A stretch of DNA of 64,000 nt, taken from assembly GCA_017979445.1 (NCBI GenBank), contig CM030706.1, forward strand, positions 27,316,493 through 27,380,492, written 5' to 3'. Below, one piece after another: positions 63,563-64,000 of this stretch (its first letter is position 1; each line of letters opens with the position of its first letter). The stretch comes from Akebia trifoliata (taxonomy: Eukaryota; Streptophyta; Magnoliopsida; Ranunculales; Lardizabalaceae). The notes beneath the pieces are model-generated. The model saw only the letters and a program-made list of their open reading frames with translations. It did no database searches and was not told where the DNA came from. The position numbers and the translations under genes were made by a program.

Positions 63563-64000
63563 TTAATATTTTTTTACGGTATCAGCGTTGATCAGTTGTG
63601 GAAAAACTTCTCCATCCATCTCTGTAAGGATTAACGCTCCTCCGGACAGTACCTTTTGGATGACGAATGGCCCCTCGTAATTTGGACGAAACTTTCCTCT
63701 CGCATCTTCTTGTATTGGTAGAATCTTCTTCAGAACTAAGTCTCCGGGTATAAACTCCCGACGTCAAACCTTCTTGTTATAAGCACGTGATATTTTTCGT
63801 TGATACGTTTGACCGTGACAAATTGCTGAAAGACGTTTCTCCTCTATTAAGTTCAACTGATCGAATCGGGCTTGGACCCATTCTGTTTCATCCAATTCAG
63901 CTTCTTTTAATATTCGAAAGGAGGGAATCTCGACCTCAACGGGCAAGACTGCTTCCATTTCGTAGACCTGTGAATAAGGCGTTGCCCCAGTCAAAGTTTG
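63563..64000 (-). pseudogene. Tat-type integrase C-terminus of the older element, one nonsense codon
   Basis: Runs off the window edge. It reads T-G-A-T-P-Y-S-Q-V-Y-E-M-E-A-V-L-P-V-E-V, then Q-L-N-L-I-E-E-K-R-L, then A-Y-N-K-K-V and a TGA at 63767-63765. In the same frame it continues F-I-P-G-D-L-V-L-K-K-I-L-P, then N-Y-E-G-P-F-V-I-Q-K, G-G-A-L-I-L-T-E-M-D-G, N-A-D-T-V-K-K-Y and the natural stop at 63563. This is the standard GPY-type end of Tat integrases. The TGA stands where family members have a basic residue and fits CGA to TGA decay. The younger element is inserted about 120 bp downstream of it. Confidence 0.88.

Overview
The window is nuclear DNA of a eudicot-type flowering plant. It is AT-rich, has GT-AG introns, and consists mostly of transposable elements of plant lineages (Tat/Ogre-type and other Ty3/gypsy, Ty1/copia, L1 and RTE LINEs, SINEs, PIF/Harbinger, hairpin MITEs). 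The species cannot be named from what is visible. Only one ordinary host gene is supported: a complete, apparently intact COQ5 (mitochondrial ubiquinone-biosynthesis C-methyltransferase) on the + strand at 20050-34688. It has 8 exons and a 289-residue product. Its third intron is 10.2 kb and contains stacked transposon insertions.

Layout. 1-2.8 kb: no gene seen. 2.85-6.4 kb: a gag-only Ty3/gypsy element with both LTRs, a PBS and 5-bp target duplications, split by a 1.73-kb solo LTR of a Tat/Ogre-type family. 6.9-15.0 kb: a PIF/Harbinger region with a SANT/Myb-like ORF that looks intact, a transposase broken by two in-frame stops, and two families of long terminal repeats that interlock instead of nesting. 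15.5-19.2 kb: gypsy gag fragments. 20.0-34.7 kb: COQ5. 35.3-38.3 kb: five hairpin MITEs in a row, each bracketed by (TA)n, then one more copy. 39-46 kb: tandem repeats, a LINE 3' end, and two diverged copies of an unidentified repeat. 46.1-49.0 kb: a decayed copia element with most of its reverse transcriptase deleted. 49.1-64 kb: remains of a Tat-type element (integrase C-terminus on the - strand, an antisense accessory ORF on the + strand), into which an 11.9-kb Tat/Ogre-type element has inserted with GTGAC target duplications and LTRs of about 99% identity. That younger element has a badly decayed pol and a large minisatellite next to its 3' LTR.

The most interesting signals are structural. 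(1) A 5.2-kb palindrome (arms about 1.5 kb after removing a later MITE) lies inside a LINE in COQ5 intron 3. It has TG...CA ends and a near-match 5-bp target duplication, but its terminal repeats are inverted. (2) The hairpin MITEs share a core, while the outer arms differ from copy to copy and still pair within each copy. (3) The 33/34-bp minisatellite carries a small stem whose two sides change together (CCGAG/CTCGG versus CCAAG/CTTGG). All identities, counts and alignments were made by eye; no database search was run.
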